Source: Bromus sterilis (taxonomy: Eukaryota; Streptophyta; Magnoliopsida; Poales; Poaceae). Taken from it: a DNA stretch of 64,000 nucleotides. Under the pieces are notes generated by a model. That model searched no databases. It had not been told where the DNA came from and saw only the letters and a list, made by a program, of their open reading frames with translations. The stretch covers positions 113,071,001 to 113,135,000 of the forward strand of contig OX465598.1 in NCBI GenBank assembly GCA_950022295.1. The letters are read 5' to 3'. The translations under genes were made by a program, and so were the position numbers. Positions 61,485-64,000 of the stretch are shown here, in pieces; position 1 is the stretch's first letter, and the number at the start of each line of letters is the position of its first letter.

Positions 61485-63004
61485 TGATACGTCCAAAATA
61501 CATCACTATTTTATATAGTAATTCTTTCTTATTCATTGATATATTTCATGATATGATGCTATTCTTCTGTTGTTTTGGCTTATTTTACACATTTTGCAAC
61601 TTTCCGGTGTCGAAGCAGCAGACACAGGATTCAGCGGTGAAAAGTGGACGCTGAGTTGCTGAAGAAGAACACCTCCAAATTACCTGAAAATCGACGGAGG
61701 CTGTTTTCCATAAGGATAACGAAGGCACGCAAAAGAGCAACTAGAGGGGGGCCACAGGGTGCCCAGGCGGCCACTTGGCGCGGCCCCACCCCTGGCCGCG
61801 CCGGGAGGGCGCCTGGGCCCCCTGGAGCTCTCCCGGCTCCCCCCTCTGGCCTATATACCCCTCGTCATCCAAAAACCCTAAAAAAAGAAGAGTTTCCGGA
61901 GTTCCGCCGCCGCTCCGTGGCGGAAACCTACAGAGAAGAAAAGCCATCTCTGGCGGGCAGATTCCGCCGGGGAGACCACCTCCCGGAAGGGGAGATCGTC
62001 GCCATCGTCATCACCATCGTCACGGGCATCATCGAGATCATCATCAACATCATCCCCATCATCAGCACCATCTCCACCTCCATCCAATCTTGCCTCACAA
62101 TTGCAACTCATGTTGTAATCCGTACTATCTATCCCCTCTACTCTATCGGTGTTGATTACTACTTTGTGGTGAATGCTATTGAGTTTTGTTGGAGAAATAT
62201 TATTGTGTCTAGATTGTTTATCATCTATTTATCTCCACTGATCATGATCTCTTTTATGTCTTGTGAGTAGTTACTTTAGTTCTTGAGGACATGGGAGAAG
62301 TCTAGTTGTTAGTAGTCATATGATGTTGAAGTAATATGTGTTGGTTGATATTTAAGTTGTGTTGTTATTTTCCTAGTGGTGTTGTGTGAGTCGAACACTC
62401 GACACTTCTCCTTATCAAGGACCTAGGGGAATGCATTGTGTATAAAGAATGCCTACGGTGGGTTGCCGGAGTGACAGAAACCTAAACCCCAGTTTGCACG
62501 CTTTTGCACAAGGGAACAATGGATCACCGATCGTATTGCTATGGTTAGGCTTTTGCCTTAATTACTATCTTGTATTTGCGGATGCTTGCAAGATGTTTAA
62601 TCATAAGAGTGCATTCATCTTAGTCTAGAGGGTGCACTAGCATAGATCCACCCACCAAACACTTATCAACCCAGCACATAGTACCGATACGGAATATGGC
62701 GAAAGCACATGACTACCTCTCCCGTGTGTCCTCAAGAACACTTTAGCTTTTATAAGTTGAGTTGCTAGGCCTCTCCTTTGCCAAGAAAGAATTGGGCCAC
62801 TCTTTACTATCCTGTATCTTTTACTTTGCTCGTTTTTACTTTCCTATCGCTTATACCAAGAAAACCCCCTAAAAAGTTATCTTTCAGTGCTTGCAGTTAC
62901 CTCCTTACCAAAGTCACTTGCTACTACCTTCTGCTCCTCGTTGGGTTCGACACTATTACTTATCGAAAACACTGCAATAGATCCCATTACGTCGTGGGTC
63001 ATCA
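61485..63004 (+). repeat. 5' LTR of Athila-F
   Basis: 1,520 bases with TG...CA ends. It includes a GC-rich region (61740-61850) before the TATA box at 61851, a GC-rich leader with a Met-Ile/His-rich frame from CATCAT repeats (about 62000-62080), and the end GGTCATCA followed twelve bases later by the primer site. Confidence 0.9.
61851..61857 (+). promoter_or_regulatory. TATA box of Athila-F LTR (CTATATA)
   Basis: CTATATACCCCTCGTC follows a C-rich tract and precedes an AAACCCTAAAAAAAG leader, matching the promoter layout of Athila-type grass LTRs. Confidence 0.6.
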
Positions 63005-63016
63005 AGCTATGTTTTC

Positions 63017-63034
63017 TGGCGCCGTTGCCGGGGA
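63017..63034 (+). other. Primer binding site of Athila-F, tRNA-Asp type
   Basis: TGGCGCCGTTGCCGGGGA is complementary to a plant tRNA-Asp 3' end. Confidence 0.9.
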
Positions 63035-63115
63035 GTGTAGCGCTACTAGTAAGTGAAGCTGGTAAGGAAGTTTTTTATATTTTTGTTTTAGTTTTGCTGT
63101 TGCTGTTTTGTCCTT

Positions 63116-64000
63116 ATGAACACCCCTACTATTGGATCGTTGTTCTCGGGGAACCTCCCCACTACTAAGGTAGTTACTCCTACCCCTACTGAAATTGTGC
63201 CTTATAAGATACCATCTCGTATTATCGATTATGTCTTAACCAATCGCTATGCAGGAGACAGACATCCAGGTGAACACTTGCTATATTTATCACAACTATG
63301 TTCATTATTCAAGCTTGTAGGTGTGTCACTGGAGTTCGTTATGAAGAAATTATTCTCCGTATCTCTCACAGACAAAGCTTCAGATTGGTATAAGCTCCTC
63401 GATAACCCACACTCTCTTAATTGGGAAGAGCTTAAGTCTCTCTTTTATACAAAGTTTTACCCTCTTCATGAAGTTTATCGAGACAGGAATTGCATCTATA
63501 ACTTTAGGTCTCGCGAAGGAGAGAGCATCGCTCAAGCTTGGGGGAGGCTTAAGTCCCTAATGTTCAAATGTCCTATTCATAAGCTCCCCAAAGATGTTAT
63601 ACTTACAAATTTTTATGCCATTCTTTCTAATCAGGACAAGGAAAGGCTGGATGCCTCCTCTAGCGGGGTATTTCAGACAAAGAGCGTTGAAGAAAGATGG
63701 GATCTCATCGAAAGGATCCAGAAGAATATTGAAGATTGGGAAATCGATAAAGGTATTGAACCTGCTATAAATTATGAGCATGATTATATTGAGAGCTATG
63801 TGAAAACTGATTATTTCAATACCTTTTGCTCTAAGATTGGTCTGGATTCCCATCTAATGATTGATTTTTGTAAGAACTTTTCCTCTCATGTTGATTCTTC
63901 TAAGATGAAGAAGGATCAGTACCATAAGCCTTTCAAAGAAGTGCCTATTGATATTCACGTTGCTGATCCTATTTTGCCCGCAGTTATATATGAACAGCCC
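63116..64000 (+). CDS. gag: Gag polyprotein of Athila-F (5' partial, continues past window)
   Basis: Encodes the capsid precursor that packages element RNA into cytoplasmic particles. The frame is open from the ATG at 63116 to the last base, 295 codons with no stop. I chose this ATG because it is about 80 bases after the primer site and opens MNTPTIGSLFSG. The retrotransposon gag domain spans roughly residues 75-180: DKASDWYKLL (86-95), W103 with EELKSLFYTKFYP after it, AQAWGRLKSL (139-148), CPIHKLP (152-158), NFY (165-167). It is the counterpart of the broken Athila-A gag (AQAWERMKSL, KKCPTHGL). A charged, helical-looking stretch follows (190-215). The zinc knuckle, protease and polymerase would be downstream, outside the window. 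The lack of damage suggests a young copy, but completeness cannot be judged here. Confidence 0.88.
   Translation, partial: MNTPTIGSLFSGNLPTTKVVTPTPTEIVPYKIPSRIIDYVLTNRYAGDRHPGEHLLYLSQLCSLFKLVGVSLEFVMKKLFSVSLTDKASDWYKLLDNPHSLNWEELKSLFYTKFYPLHEVYRDRNCIYNFRSREGESIAQAWGRLKSLMFKCPIHKLPKDVILTNFYAILSNQDKERLDASSSGVFQTKSVEERWDLIERIQKNIEDWEIDKGIEPAINYEHDYIESYVKTDYFNTFCSKIGLDSHLMIDFCKNFSSHVDSSKMKKDQYHKPFKEVPIDIHVADPILPAVIYEQP

Larger units (their letters stand above)
61485..64000 (+). mobile_element. Athila-F: Athila-type Ty3/gypsy element (5' part only)
   Basis: A 5' LTR (61485-63004) opening TGATACGTCCAAAATACA and ending GGTCATCA, a perfect tRNA-Asp primer site and an open gag frame running off the window. 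It belongs to the Athila-type superfamily like Athila-A but to a different family: the LTR body and gag differ. It is inserted in element E. The left flank CATGG should recur at its far end as the target duplication. Confidence 0.9.

Noticed and set aside
61644..62270. 208-codon frame at the Athila-F LTR start as a gene
   Set aside because: It lies wholly inside the LTR, and the Ile/Ser/Thr part comes from CATCAT simple repeats. No domain.

Overview
The window is intergenic, repeat-dense DNA from a large grass genome, most likely a Triticeae species (wheat, barley, rye or Aegilops) or a close relative. I base this on the LTR types: Athila-type gypsy LTRs opening TGATACGTCC with a tRNA-Asp primer site, copia LTRs carrying the GCCCTAGAGGCAAATAA block and ending CGTTCCCCAACA, and very long LTRs opening TGTAACA(C/T)CCC and ending GGGGGCGTCACA. 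I found no convincing single-copy host gene, tRNA, rRNA or CRISPR array. Almost everything is explained by nested transposable elements, and several boundaries are fixed by target-site duplications (TSDs).

Layout, left to right. 1-1437 is an unassigned segment with a TATA box and a GC-rich leader-like stretch. 1438-1758 and 20865-22123 are the two halves of a minus-strand Athila-type element, split by a plus-strand copy of the same family (element Athila-A, 1759-20864). Athila-A has LTRs and a decayed gag-protease gene but no reverse transcriptase, RNase H or integrase. Its 3' LTR is split by LARD-A (9725-20459, TSD AGTTT), a non-coding element with 4.6-kb LTRs around only 1.6 kb of internal DNA. 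22124-30179 is a minus-strand copia-like element with no recognisable gag-pol, interrupted by a solo LTR (26195-28146, TSD TAATT). Its 5' LTR is cut by LARD-C (from 30180; LTR about 5.6 kb net). LARD-C's 5' LTR holds LARD-B (32446-47071, TSD AAGTA), and LARD-B's 5' LTR holds a solo LTR, D (33729-37957, TSD ACCTC). LARD-C's 3' LTR holds an 803-bp Mutator-like element (9-bp TSD CAACTTAAA) and is then cut at 53077 by element E, a minus-strand LTR element with a 5.1-kb LTR full of minisatellites. At 61485 another Athila-type element (Athila-F) is inserted in E. It has an intact-looking gag reading frame that runs off the window end.

Functionally the window is a record of parasitic DNA. The only reading frame that looks undamaged is the partial gag of Athila-F (63116-64000). 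LARD-A, LARD-B and LARD-C keep the signals needed in cis (LTR ends, initiator-Met primer site, polypurine tract) but no protein, so they must have been copied by proteins supplied in trans. The most interesting signals are in their LTRs: exon-like cassettes bounded by splice-like signals, a perfect palindrome conserved across divergent LTR families, and LTRs whose first half is diverged while the second half and internal region are nearly identical. In element E, related minisatellite repeats occur both in the LTR and in the internal region.
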